A DNA stretch of 10,161 nucleotides from an archaeon (GTDB lineage: Archaea; Thermoplasmatota; Thermoplasmata; Methanomassiliicoccales; Methanomethylophilaceae): contig JAKSHV010000026.1 of assembly GCA_024399225.1 (NCBI GenBank), forward strand, positions 1-10,161. The letters are read 5' to 3'. Numbering within the stretch: the stretch's first letter is position 1; every line of letters begins with the position of its first letter. Below the pieces are notes generated by a model. That model saw nothing but the letters and a program-made list of their open reading frames with translations. It made no database searches and was not told where the DNA came from. The translations under genes were made by a program, and so were the position numbers. Positions 1 to 6,113 of the stretch are shown piece after piece.

Positions 1-467
1 GCACGGGGGTGGAGAACTCCCTTGGGGGTTCCGGTGGATCCGGAGGTGAAGATGATGAATCCAGGGATGTTCTCGGGGAGTGCGGGGTACTCCATCTTGA
101 CGGGTGCGTGCTCGACGGGGAAGAAGCTGTCGTCGATGACGGTCTTGCATCCGATGGTCTTGATGATTCCCTGTGCACGTTCCTCGGGGATGATGAGGTC
201 GAGACTGAGGGTGATGCAACCTACGAGGATGGAGGCCAGACGGGCTGCATAGTGCTCGACTACCCTTCCAGAACGGATGGGGACGATGACACCGGGACCT
301 ACTCCAAGGGACTTGAGTTTGTATGCGATGTCGTCGACCAGCTGCATGAGCTCCTTGTAGGTGTAGACGTCTTTTCCATTGTTTCCAACGATTGCGGGGA
401 AGTCGGGACGGGTCTCCGCGTTTGCACGTATCTGTGCTAAAACTTCGTTGAGGTTGTCAGCTTTCAT
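1..467 (-). CDS. Adenylate-forming enzyme (AMP-binding/NRPS-like A domain), N-terminal part
   Basis: The first 155 residues of an ANL-superfamily enzyme can be read from an ATG at 467 down to the window edge, so the C-terminal part is missing. The N-terminus reads MKADNLNEVLAQIRANAETR. A 'YTYKEL' segment lies near residue 35, and the P-loop-like core motif TSGSTGTPKG spans residues 141-150, the A3 motif that contacts ATP phosphates. The 'SLDLIIPEERAQGII' stretch (about 88-102) resembles the region after A2 in amino-acid adenylation domains and in DltA-type D-alanine ligases more than in acetyl-CoA synthetases. The family activates a carboxylic acid as acyl-AMP and usually passes it to a thiol carrier. 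Specificity-determining residues lie beyond the window, so substrate and domain architecture (single ligase or NRPS module) cannot be decided. The start is supported by a TATA-like box about 27 nt upstream. Confidence 0.88.
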   Translation of the reverse strand, partial: MKADNLNEVLAQIRANAETRPDFPAIVGNNGKDVYTYKELMQLVDDIAYKLKSLGVGPGVIVPIRSGRVVEHYAARLASILVGCITLSLDLIIPEERAQGIIKTIGCKTVIDDSFFPVEHAPVKMEYPALPENIPGFIIFTSGSTGTPKGVLHPR

Positions 468-490
468 TGTGGCACTAGATTAAATAACAG

Positions 491-497
491 TATATTA
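491..497 (-). promoter_or_regulatory. TATA-like box for the adenylate-forming gene
   Basis: On the minus strand this reads TAATATA, with its centre about 27 nt before the ATG at 467. Archaeal transcription usually starts about 25 nt after the TATA centre, which would place the 5' end at or next to the start codon and imply a leaderless mRNA. No Shine-Dalgarno sequence lies just before the ATG on the minus strand, which fits. A second AT-rich stretch at 480-488 is a possible alternative. Confidence 0.45.
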
Positions 498-596
498 GGA
501 GGTGTCATACAAAAAGCCGAAAAATGGTTATTTTTTGTCGATTTTAGATAGCAATCGTCGAAGTCGATGTTTACCCCCGATTATGGGCACTTTTTC

Positions 597-627
597 TTTT
601 TTGAGAATGCTCAAAAATAAATTTTTG
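597..627. repeat. Overlapping inverted repeats, possible terminator of the nitrilase gene
   Basis: Arms TTTTTGAG (598-605) and CTCAAAAA (610-617) flank a 4-nt loop. A second inverted repeat, CAAAAAT-AA-ATTTTTG (612-627), overlaps the right arm. On the minus strand the structure lies about 57 nt beyond the nitrilase stop codon and includes T-runs, so it could end that transcript. Archaeal terminators depend mainly on T-tracts, so the hairpin itself may be incidental. The rest of 468-683 holds the promoter of the adenylation gene and no convincing gene. Confidence 0.3.
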
Positions 628-683
628 CTTGAATGTGCTCAAATTCCTGAGTATTTCGAGGTTTTTAACAGGAGTTTACCGTA

Positions 684-1487
684 TTATTTCAGGTACAAAT
701 CCGCACGTCTTTTGTCGACAAAGTGTAGATCTTTCATCGACTCATAACCGGGCGAACGCAACTTCGTTTGGACGTTTCCGTCAAGCTCCGCAACGAGCAT
801 ACACTCTCCGGAATAATCCTCGGCAAGCATGTTGCCACGGGCATCGACTATGAGGGACCCGCCACCGAAAACGGTTCCCAATCCATTGTCACCGACCTGG
901 TTGCAGGAGGCACAGAACACGGTGTTGTCATACGCCCTCGCAGGAATGACCTTGTTCCATGTACTGCGTCTCTTCTCGGGAGCAAGTCCGGATGCATGGG
1001 GCATGAAGACGATGTCTGCTCCCTTGAGTGCATAGGTGAGGGTGATCTCGGGGAAATGCGATTCCCAACAGGTCTGTATTGCTATCGTTGCCTTGGAGGT
1101 CTTGAACACGGGAAGTTCGTCACCGGCGTTCATGGCTGCCGCCTCGCGTTCTCCGAGATGGGTCTTGCGATAGGTTCCGACTATCTTCCCATCCTCGGCG
1201 ACGACCTGAGTGATGTACCTGCCGACTTCAGATATTCCGAAGATGACACAGATATTGAATTCCTCGGATGCACTGACCAATCTTTTCACAGGTTCCGAAT
1301 CTAGAGACAGCGTGATCTCGGAACTCTGCGGCATCGCATATCCAGTTAGCGACAGTTCAGGGAAGCAGACGAAGTCGGCCCCCTGCTCGGATGCCTCGCG
1401 TATCCTCTCGAGATGCATCGCAAGGTTTCCTTCGATATCTCCAAGGATAGAATGGCTGCAGACTGTCGCTACACGGACCTTTTCCAT
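684..1487 (-). CDS. Nitrilase-superfamily carbon-nitrogen hydrolase
   Basis: A 267-residue cytosolic protein with the complete nitrilase-fold catalytic triad: Glu44 in CFPELSLTGY, Lys108 in YRKTHLG, and Cys140 in QTCWESHFPE. The length is typical of the single-domain family. Members hydrolyse non-peptide C-N bonds in amides, N-carbamoyl compounds or omega-amides. The motif around the cysteine (CWESHFPE) is closer to the carbamoylputrescine-amidase/omega-amidase-like branches than to true nitrilases, but the substrate cannot be read from sequence. The ATG at 1487 (MEKVRVATVC) is chosen because it begins exactly at the first beta strand of the fold. An in-frame ATG at 1532 would add 15 residues with no family counterpart. 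The gene is on the same strand as the truncated adenylation gene, 216 nt upstream of it, and divergent from the acyltransferase. Confidence 0.9.
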   Translation of the reverse strand: MEKVRVATVCSHSILGDIEGNLAMHLERIREASEQGADFVCFPELSLTGYAMPQSSEITLSLDSEPVKRLVSASEEFNICVIFGISEVGRYITQVVAEDGKIVGTYRKTHLGEREAAAMNAGDELPVFKTSKATIAIQTCWESHFPEITLTYALKGADIVFMPHASGLAPEKRRSTWNKVIPARAYDNTVFCASCNQVGDNGLGTVFGGGSLIVDARGNMLAEDYSGECMLVAELDGNVQTKLRSPGYESMKDLHFVDKRRADLYLK

Positions 1488-1517
1488 AGTAGCTAATGCC
1501 GTTTCACATAGAAAACG

Positions 1518-1532
1518 TTGGTTAATCACCAA
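1518..1532. promoter_or_regulatory. Short inverted repeat upstream of the nitrilase gene
   Basis: TTGGT-TAATC-ACCAA lies 31-45 nt upstream of the preferred nitrilase start, where it could overlap or abut the promoter. It is short and unsupported by any second copy, so an operator role is only a possibility. No strong TATA box is visible for this gene; TTTTCTAT centred near 1511 is the best candidate. Confidence 0.2.
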
Positions 1533-1639
1533 AAAATGGTTGTTCGGTAAACATAGCGGTAAAAATTACACGGATTTGTATGATTGTCCGAAAATATGGT
1601 TGAATTTTAGTTGGATGTATTTCGAATTTCAACCCATCC

Positions 1640-1650
1640 TATAATATATC
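1640..1650 (+). promoter_or_regulatory. TATA box of the acyltransferase gene
   Basis: TATAATATATC is centred about 24 nt before the ATG at 1669. This spacing predicts transcription starting at or very near the start codon. No purine-rich ribosome binding site is present just before the ATG, consistent with a leaderless mRNA. Confidence 0.6.
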
Positions 1651-1668
1651 ACTGCAATAACCCCCGGC

Positions 1669-2814
1669 ATGTCAGAAACAGTCCCGAGCGATTCGGGCGA
1701 GCAGAACAGGCGTCTGTATTCCATTGATGTCATCAAGGGATTCATCATCATCGCCGTTGTTCTTTTGCATTTCATCATCATCGTACCCTCTGACGAGCCG
1801 CGTACCGGTAACTCCAACCTTGCCCTTCAGGCACTCTATACCGGACTCATGCTCTTCTTCATCTTCTCCGGATACTTCTTCAGACCGGAAAAAAGCTCCT
1901 GGTCACAGGTCAAGAAGCGTCTGATTATCATCGGAACCGTCACCGTGGCGGGACTCGTCATCCTCCCCGTGATCATGTACGTGTACGTCACCCTTCTCGG
2001 ATACGGAACCGATCCCATGGACCTCCCCCAGTGTTTCAGGTCCCTGTTCGGTAACTGGAAGATCTTCAACATCGACACGAACGAGGACTTCCCCATCTTC
2101 GCCATCCACAACGGATACTACTTCTTGCAGATCATGCTGGTCTCCTTCGTCCTCTTCTACCCTATCGCCGTGCGCGTGGTGAACGACGACAGGAAGCTCA
2201 TCGTTGCGATCATCCTGCTGGTCACCGGAACCTTTGTCCTTGCGGAGTTCGTCGGATGCGAACTTCCCCTGTACAGCCAGCTCGCACCCATCGCGACCGC
2301 ATTCATGCTCGTCGGTGCATTCCTCGGAAAGCACAAAGTGATCGAGAGGATCGAATACGGAGAACTGACCTCCAAATGGAACCTCATGTACCTTGCAATC
2401 GCTGCGGTTGTGGGAGTCGTCATGCTGGTGCTCTTCGAGCCCGGAGTTTACTTCGACGACACCATCTTCGGAGACTACGGCGGATACTCCGCATACCCCT
2501 ACTTCATCATCTGCTGTGCATTCTGCTACATCTTCCTTAGCATCGGAGTCGTCCTGAACAAGATCCCCGGACTCAGAAAGATACTCTCCACCCTCGGAAG
2601 GCACACACTTGGAATCCTCTGTCTGCACATCTTCGTACTGAAGCTGCTCATCGCACCCTTCTACGACCTTGTACGCAGGTACGCATTCCCTGATTTCGCA
2701 ATCACCGAGAAACTCGTCATAGGACTCATCGGTATCGCGATCTGCGGAATCCTCCTTGAGTATGTGTTCCCCCGCGCAACTGCAAAACTGCGCGAGATCG
2801 CTTCCAGAGACTGA
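1669..2814 (+). CDS. Acyltransferase-3 family integral membrane protein
   Basis: A 381-residue polytopic membrane protein of the acyltransferase-3 (OafA/NolL-like) family. The first membrane segment carries the family pattern with Asp20, Lys23-Gly24 and His34 (YSIDVIKGFIIIAVVLLH). A second conserved segment, FFIFSGYFFRP, follows at about 63-73. Near residue 310 a 'LGRHTLGILCLH' stretch matches the late conserved region with its histidine. About ten hydrophobic segments are visible. Known members move acetyl or other acyl groups from a cytosolic donor to sugars, polysaccharides or lipids at the membrane. The acceptor here is unknown; a cell-surface glycan or lipid is the usual case. The gene stands alone on the plus strand, with its own TATA box and a GC-rich palindrome 10 nt after its stop codon, so it is probably monocistronic. 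Confidence 0.85.
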   Translation: MSETVPSDSGEQNRRLYSIDVIKGFIIIAVVLLHFIIIVPSDEPRTGNSNLALQALYTGLMLFFIFSGYFFRPEKSSWSQVKKRLIIIGTVTVAGLVILPVIMYVYVTLLGYGTDPMDLPQCFRSLFGNWKIFNIDTNEDFPIFAIHNGYYFLQIMLVSFVLFYPIAVRVVNDDRKLIVAIILLVTGTFVLAEFVGCELPLYSQLAPIATAFMLVGAFLGKHKVIERIEYGELTSKWNLMYLAIAAVVGVVMLVLFEPGVYFDDTIFGDYGGYSAYPYFIICCAFCYIFLSIGVVLNKIPGLRKILSTLGRHTLGILCLHIFVLKLLIAPFYDLVRRYAFPDFAITEKLVIGLIGIAICGILLEYVFPRATAKLREIASRD

Positions 2815-2824
2815 AACTCAATTC

Positions 2825-2842
2825 GGCGGGGATATCCCCGCC
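2825..2842. terminator. Perfect GC-rich palindrome after the acyltransferase gene
   Basis: GGCGGGGATATCCCCGCC is a perfect 18-bp palindrome 10 nt after the acyltransferase stop and is followed by ATATTTCTTT. Position and composition fit a transcript end or an mRNA 3'-end stabiliser. A related palindrome occurs at 4143-4163, so a protein-binding role cannot be excluded. Confidence 0.5.
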
Positions 2843-2865
2843 ATATTTCTTTGAATCTATCCCCC

Positions 2866-2968
2866 AAGTGTTACGGTATGTTACTTATTTCGAATTCGTA
2901 TGCATACCTATACCCCCTACCCGTATAGGTTAAATATCAGTAACACTTTCACACTTTCATCGTAACAT
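2866..2968. promoter_or_regulatory. Two matched pairs of GTGTTAC/ATGTTAC half-sites upstream of the ABC operon
   Basis: AAGTGTTAC (2866-2874) is exactly mirrored by GTAACACTT (2940-2948). ATGTTAC (2878-2884) is exactly mirrored by GTAACAT (2962-2968). The two left copies are 10 bp apart, one helical turn; the two right copies are 22 bp apart. Four related half-sites upstream of a metal- or cofactor-type importer strongly suggest binding of a dimeric or tetrameric regulator. From memory, GTGTTAC/GTAACAC arms are reported for some NikR operators, but usually with a much shorter spacer, so that identity is only a guess. Confidence 0.5.
2906..2930. promoter_or_regulatory. Inverted repeat ACCTATAC-N9-GTATAGGT, candidate operator
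   Basis: Perfect 8-bp arms are separated by a 9-nt C-rich spacer. The neighbouring bases hold further palindromes: CGAATTCG at 2891-2898 and GTATGCATAC at 2898-2907. A possible upstream TATA box, TTAAATAT (2930-2937), abuts the right arm. The site lies about 90-115 nt before the binding-protein start, in reach of either promoter candidate. Confidence 0.45.
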
Positions 2969-2991
2969 CTGTTTTTATAATCAAAACAGAT
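2967..2991 (+). promoter_or_regulatory. TATA box enclosed in a 9-bp inverted repeat (promoter/operator of the ABC operon)
   Basis: Arms ATCTGTTTT (2967-2975) and AAAACAGAT (2983-2991) are perfect complements around a 7-nt centre. The TATA box, about TTTTTATAAT at 2972-2981, lies inside the repeat. Transcription would start near 3001-3004, giving a leader of about 17 nt that includes the GGTGA ribosome binding site. A protein bound to this repeat would block TBP access, so repression is the natural reading. Confidence 0.6.
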
Positions 2992-3010
2992 AATGCATCC
3001 AATCGTGATA

Positions 3011-3015
3011 GGTGA
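3011..3015 (+). promoter_or_regulatory. Ribosome binding site setting the binding-protein start
   Basis: GGTGA lies 4 nt before the ATG at 3020 and complements the archaeal 16S 3' end. The alternative in-frame ATG at 2993 has no such site, falls upstream of the predicted transcription start and would place charged and polar residues before the membrane anchor. This decides for 3020. Confidence 0.65.
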
Positions 3016-3019
3016 ACAT

Positions 3020-4111
3020 ATGTCAAAGATGATCGCAATCATTGCCGCCATCGTCGTTGTTGCCGCCGGAACCGGAGTTATAATCTACGGTAATATGGGC
3101 AACAATGATGAATACAACGGCCCAGTATCCATCGAACTCAAAGACAGCAACAACGTAACCAAGACCTACAACTTCGATCACCCGCTCAGGAAAATCTGTG
3201 TTGTAAGCAGCAACTGCATGGAATGGGTACAGATCCTCGGAATGGAGAAAATGGTCGTCGCAGGTTGCGATCTGGCACTTAAGGAAGAAACCCTTAACAG
3301 AGAACTCTTCAAAACAGCCAAAAACGTAGGAGCAACCGCATCCGCATCCGTAGAGGCAATTGTTGAATCCGAGGCACAGCTGGTCATCAACCCTACCAAG
3401 AGCGGACTTGCCGATGCTAAGATAGCCGAACTCGAGGGCACCTACGGAATCCACACCATCACCCTTGCATGCAACGGTGAGACCATGATGCAGGATGTCG
3501 AAGCTCTCCTCAAGATCGCAGACAGTACCACTGCAAACACCAAGTTCGAGGGATACAAGGCGGACTGCGACGCAGTACATGCAAAAGTCGTCGCAGCTGC
3601 TAAGGATGCTGTCGAGAAACGTGTCGTCATGAGCACCGTCAACAGCAGCAAGATCAAGTTCTACCTGCCCACCTCCGAGCTCGGAAAGATCCTAACCTCC
3701 CTGAAGGTTGACAACCCCATCCAGCCCACCGACAAGTCCACCGTATACGCTACCTACAGCGACGAGACCGTCACCGACCTCGATGGTGAGAAGTCCTTCG
3801 ACTTCATCCTCGTCAGGACCATGAGCTCCTACGATCTCCCGAAGGTCTTCGACAAGAACAAGGATTACTTCGGAGAAGCATACGCTAACATGCAGTGCGT
3901 CAAGGACAGGCACGTCTATTCTTTCGAGTCCGACGTCACCTCCGGCGCAATGACCTACATCGGAGAGGTCCTCCTCTGCCACCTCCTCGGAATCGAGATC
4001 GACCTCCACGCAGGAGACCTCGTCGACCAGTTCCTGGAGAAATACGGATTCAACGGAACCTACGAGAATCTCGCATACGACGGCGAGACCTACTATGGTT
4101 TCCGTGCCTGA
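3020..4111 (+). CDS. ABC transporter substrate-binding protein, iron-complex/cobalamin type (BtuF/FepB-like)
   Basis: A 363-residue extracytoplasmic binding protein. Residues about 4-23 (MIAIIAAIVVVAAGTGVIIY) form an uncleaved membrane anchor or signal; no lipobox cysteine follows, as is common in archaea. The mature part has the class III layout: an N-terminal lobe with 'RKICVVSSNCMEWVQILGMEKMVVAGC', a 'VEAIVESEAQLVINP' segment typical of Fe/B12 binding proteins (here about 110-125), a long connecting helix, and a C-terminal lobe ending 'MTYIGEVLLCHLLGIE'. Such proteins deliver metal chelates, haem, cobalamin or oxyanions to a BtuCD-type importer. The next two genes encode exactly that partner. 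The ligand cannot be named from sequence; nickel, cobalt or cobalamin, iron, and molybdate or tungstate complexes all occur in related systems. It is the first gene of the operon, directly after an elaborate operator region. Confidence 0.87.
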   Translation: MSKMIAIIAAIVVVAAGTGVIIYGNMGNNDEYNGPVSIELKDSNNVTKTYNFDHPLRKICVVSSNCMEWVQILGMEKMVVAGCDLALKEETLNRELFKTAKNVGATASASVEAIVESEAQLVINPTKSGLADAKIAELEGTYGIHTITLACNGETMMQDVEALLKIADSTTANTKFEGYKADCDAVHAKVVAAAKDAVEKRVVMSTVNSSKIKFYLPTSELGKILTSLKVDNPIQPTDKSTVYATYSDETVTDLDGEKSFDFILVRTMSSYDLPKVFDKNKDYFGEAYANMQCVKDRHVYSFESDVTSGAMTYIGEVLLCHLLGIEIDLHAGDLVDQFLEKYGFNGTYENLAYDGETYYGFRA

Positions 4112-4142
4112 AACGAAACATCCTACTGACAAACCTTAACTT

Positions 4143-4163
4143 ATGGGGGATAATATCCCCCAT
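4143..4163. terminator. Hairpin between binding-protein and permease genes
   Basis: Arms ATGGGGGATA and TATCCCCCAT form a 10-bp inverted repeat around one base, though in RNA the inner bases would open into a loop. It lies 31 nt after the binding-protein stop and 16 nt before the permease ATG, with no T-tract behind it. It may cause partial termination or protect the 3' end of the first cistron, which would raise binding-protein output relative to the membrane parts. It shares the GGGGAT/ATCCCC core with the palindrome at 2825-2842. Confidence 0.45.
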
Positions 4164-4179
4164 CAACCTCGGTGTTCTA

Positions 4180-5325
4180 ATGGCTGACGGAGACACATTG
4201 AAAAGGATCAAGGAGCTGGATTCCGGCAACAACATCAGGTCGGTCTATGATGCTTCCGTCAAGAAGAAGATGGCATTCATCATCGGAACCACCGTACTTC
4301 TTGTCATCATGTTCTTCATCTCGGTGGCCGTCGGAGCCGTCGACATACCTTTCATGGACACCCTTAAGGCCATCGGGCATGCGATAGTCCCCAACCTTGT
4401 CGACGAACCTTCCAAATCCTATTACGTTGGATTCGTCAAGACCAGGTCGTACAGGGCCATCCTCTGTATCGTGACCGGAATCAGTCTCGCCGTGGCGGGA
4501 ACCATCATGCAGGGAATCCTGCGCAACCCCCTTGTCAGCCCCTTCACACTCGGAGTGTCCTCCGCGGCATCCTTCGGAGCCGCCATGGGAATCGTGTTCT
4601 GGGGATCCATCTTCGGAAGTGTTACCGGCGGAATCGTTCTCCTCGGAAGCACCCTCGCCTACGAGGACATCTTCACCATGATCCTCGCATTCGTCTTCGG
4701 ACTCGTCAGCATCCTGTTCGTCATCCTTCTTTCAAGGCGTGCGGATGTCTCCAGATCCACCGTCATCCTTGCAGGAGTCATCATCAGCTACCTGTTCCAG
4801 GCCGGTGTCTCCCTTGCCAAATATCTCTCCGACGACGATGCCCTCAGGGAGATCACCAACTGGCTTCTCGGAGGAATGTGGAACGCATCGCTTTCCACCG
4901 ATCTCATCGTAATCCCCATCGTAGCCATCTGCCTAATCTATCTCGAATTCCTCGCACCCAAGATCAACGTCCTTGCAGCCGGTGACGATGTCGCCTCCAG
5001 CCTCGGTATCGATGTGAAGAAGCTCCGCAACACCGGACTCATCGTATCGACCTTCATGACCTCGGTGTGCATCGCATTCACCGGAATCATTGGATTCGTC
5101 GGACTCATGGCCCCCCACCTCTGCAGGATGATCATCGGTAACGATACCAAGTATCTCGTACCCGCTTCCGCGCTTGTAGGAGGATTCATCGTTCTTCTAT
5201 CCGACACCGTCGGAAGGGTCATCATGCGCCCCAACGAACTGCCCGTCGGAATCTTCATGTACATCATCGGAGGCATCTTCTTCGTATGGATGATGCTCCG
5301 CAAGAAGAAGGAGGTCAGACTGTGA
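4180..5325 (+). CDS. ABC transporter permease, BtuC/FecCD family
   Basis: A 381-residue membrane protein with about nine to ten hydrophobic segments, typical of the BtuC/FecCD/FhuB half-channel. It shows the family hallmarks: 'RSYRAILCIVTGISLAVAGTIMQG' followed by 'RNPLVSPFTLGVSSAASFGAA'; 'SRSTVILAGVIIS'; 'ITNWLLGGMW'; the cytoplasmic coupling region 'GIIGFVGLMAPHLCRMIIG'; and the late 'DTVGRVIMRPNELPVGIFMYIIGG'. Two copies would form the pore that accepts substrate from the upstream binding protein. The ATG at 4180 (MADGDTLKRI) is preferred: a weak GGTG lies 5 nt upstream. The reading frame is open further back to 3895, but that stretch overlaps the binding-protein gene and is an arginine/proline-rich artefact of another frame. 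The soluble N-terminus of about 35 residues is slightly long for the family. The stop overlaps the GTG start of the ATPase gene. Confidence 0.92.
   Translation: MADGDTLKRIKELDSGNNIRSVYDASVKKKMAFIIGTTVLLVIMFFISVAVGAVDIPFMDTLKAIGHAIVPNLVDEPSKSYYVGFVKTRSYRAILCIVTGISLAVAGTIMQGILRNPLVSPFTLGVSSAASFGAAMGIVFWGSIFGSVTGGIVLLGSTLAYEDIFTMILAFVFGLVSILFVILLSRRADVSRSTVILAGVIISYLFQAGVSLAKYLSDDDALREITNWLLGGMWNASLSTDLIVIPIVAICLIYLEFLAPKINVLAAGDDVASSLGIDVKKLRNTGLIVSTFMTSVCIAFTGIIGFVGLMAPHLCRMIIGNDTKYLVPASALVGGFIVLLSDTVGRVIMRPNELPVGIFMYIIGGIFFVWMMLRKKKEVRL
5310..5315 (+). promoter_or_regulatory. Ribosome binding site setting a GTG start for the ATPase
   Basis: GGAGGT lies 6 nt before the GTG at 5322. It is a near-complete Shine-Dalgarno sequence inside the end of the permease gene. 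It favours the GTG at 5322 over an in-frame ATG at 5286, which would add 12 residues with no counterpart in the family. Confidence 0.75.
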
Positions 5326-6113
5326 GCCTCAGACTCGAGAACCTCGTTCAGGGATATGGTAAAAAGACCGTTCTCAACGACATTTCATTCGAAGTGCCAG
5401 AAGGCAAAATGGTGGCTGTCCTCGGACCCAACGGATGCGGTAAATCCACCCTCATCAAGACCGTCTGCAAGATCATTCCTCCCAAGGGCGGAAGAATCAT
5501 CGCGGAGGGTGAGGATATCTCCGACATCGACCGCAGGGAGTTCTCCAAGATTATCGGTTATGTGCCTCAGAAATACGCACCTTCTGATTATATGCAGGTG
5601 TTCGACGCCATCCTCATCGGACGCGCACCCTACATGGGCTGGAGCTACTCCGACGAAGACTTCGAGGCAGCAGCGGATGCCGTGGACGAGATGGGTATCG
5701 CCGACCTCATCGACAAGGATATCCAGGACCTTTCCGGAGGACAGATCCAGAAGGTAATCATCGCCAGGGCCATCGCTCAGAAGCCCCGTTACTTCATCCT
5801 CGACGAACCTACCAGTGCATTGGACCTCAGGAACCAGCTGAACACCCTGCGTACGATGAAACGCATCATCGACAAACAGAACGCAGGGGTTCTGGTTGCA
5901 CTTCACGACCTCAATCTCGCAATGAAGTTCGCGGACCACGTCGTCATGCTGAAGGATGGAAAGGTCTTCGCCGCAGGAGCTCCTGAAGAGGTCATCAACG
6001 AGGATTCCATCATGGCAGTCTACAACGTATCCTCTGAGATCGTTGAAGGTCGCGGCGGAAAGTATGTCCACATCTGCGAGGATGAGCAAGAGGATTACGA
6101 CCTCGCTGAGTGA
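5322..6113 (+). CDS. ABC transporter ATP-binding protein, BtuD/FecE family
   Basis: A 263-residue ATPase with all ABC motifs intact: Walker A GPNGCGKST (35-43), Q-loop Gln83 in GYVPQK, signature LSGGQ (137-141), Walker B with Asp161-Glu162 in YFILDEPTSALD, and H-loop His195 in ALHDLNLA. 'RAPYMGW' around 101-107 is typical of the iron/B12 importer group. As a dimer it would drive the permease encoded just upstream. The GTG start at 5322 gives a 4-nt overlap (GTGA) with the permease stop and implies translational coupling. The C-terminus is acidic (CEDEQEDYDLAE) and a little longer than the minimal family core. The TGA at 6111-6113 touches the stop codon of the convergent next gene with no spacer. 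Confidence 0.93.
   Translation: MSLRLENLVQGYGKKTVLNDISFEVPEGKMVAVLGPNGCGKSTLIKTVCKIIPPKGGRIIAEGEDISDIDRREFSKIIGYVPQKYAPSDYMQVFDAILIGRAPYMGWSYSDEDFEAAADAVDEMGIADLIDKDIQDLSGGQIQKVIIARAIAQKPRYFILDEPTSALDLRNQLNTLRTMKRIIDKQNAGVLVALHDLNLAMKFADHVVMLKDGKVFAAGAPEEVINEDSIMAVYNVSSEIVEGRGGKYVHICEDEQEDYDLAE

Noticed and set aside
9..440. 143-residue acidic open frame on the plus strand
   Set aside because: It is the antisense of the adenylation-domain gene, whose A3 motif TSGSTGTPKG is unmistakable. The Asp/Gly-rich composition is typical of a shadow frame.
502..747. GTG-started 81-residue open frame on the plus strand preceded by AGGAGG
   Set aside because: The purine-rich stretch directly abuts the GTG with no spacer, the product resembles no family, and its end overlaps the nitrilase gene on the other strand.
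1488..1532. In-frame upstream ATG at 1532 for the nitrilase
   Set aside because: The extra 15 residues precede the first beta strand of the fold and have no counterpart in the family.
1903..2628. 241-residue acidic open frame on the minus strand
   Set aside because: Antisense to the acyltransferase gene; the His/Asp/Glu-rich content is the complement of hydrophobic codons.
2815..3019. Cobalamin or other riboswitch upstream of the ABC operon
   Set aside because: The predicted transcription start near 3002 leaves a leader of only about 17 nt, too short for a riboswitch. The symmetry looks like DNA operators.
3895..4179. Upstream extension of the permease frame
   Set aside because: It overlaps the binding-protein gene in another frame and encodes an Arg/Pro-rich stretch; the membrane protein begins naturally at 4180.
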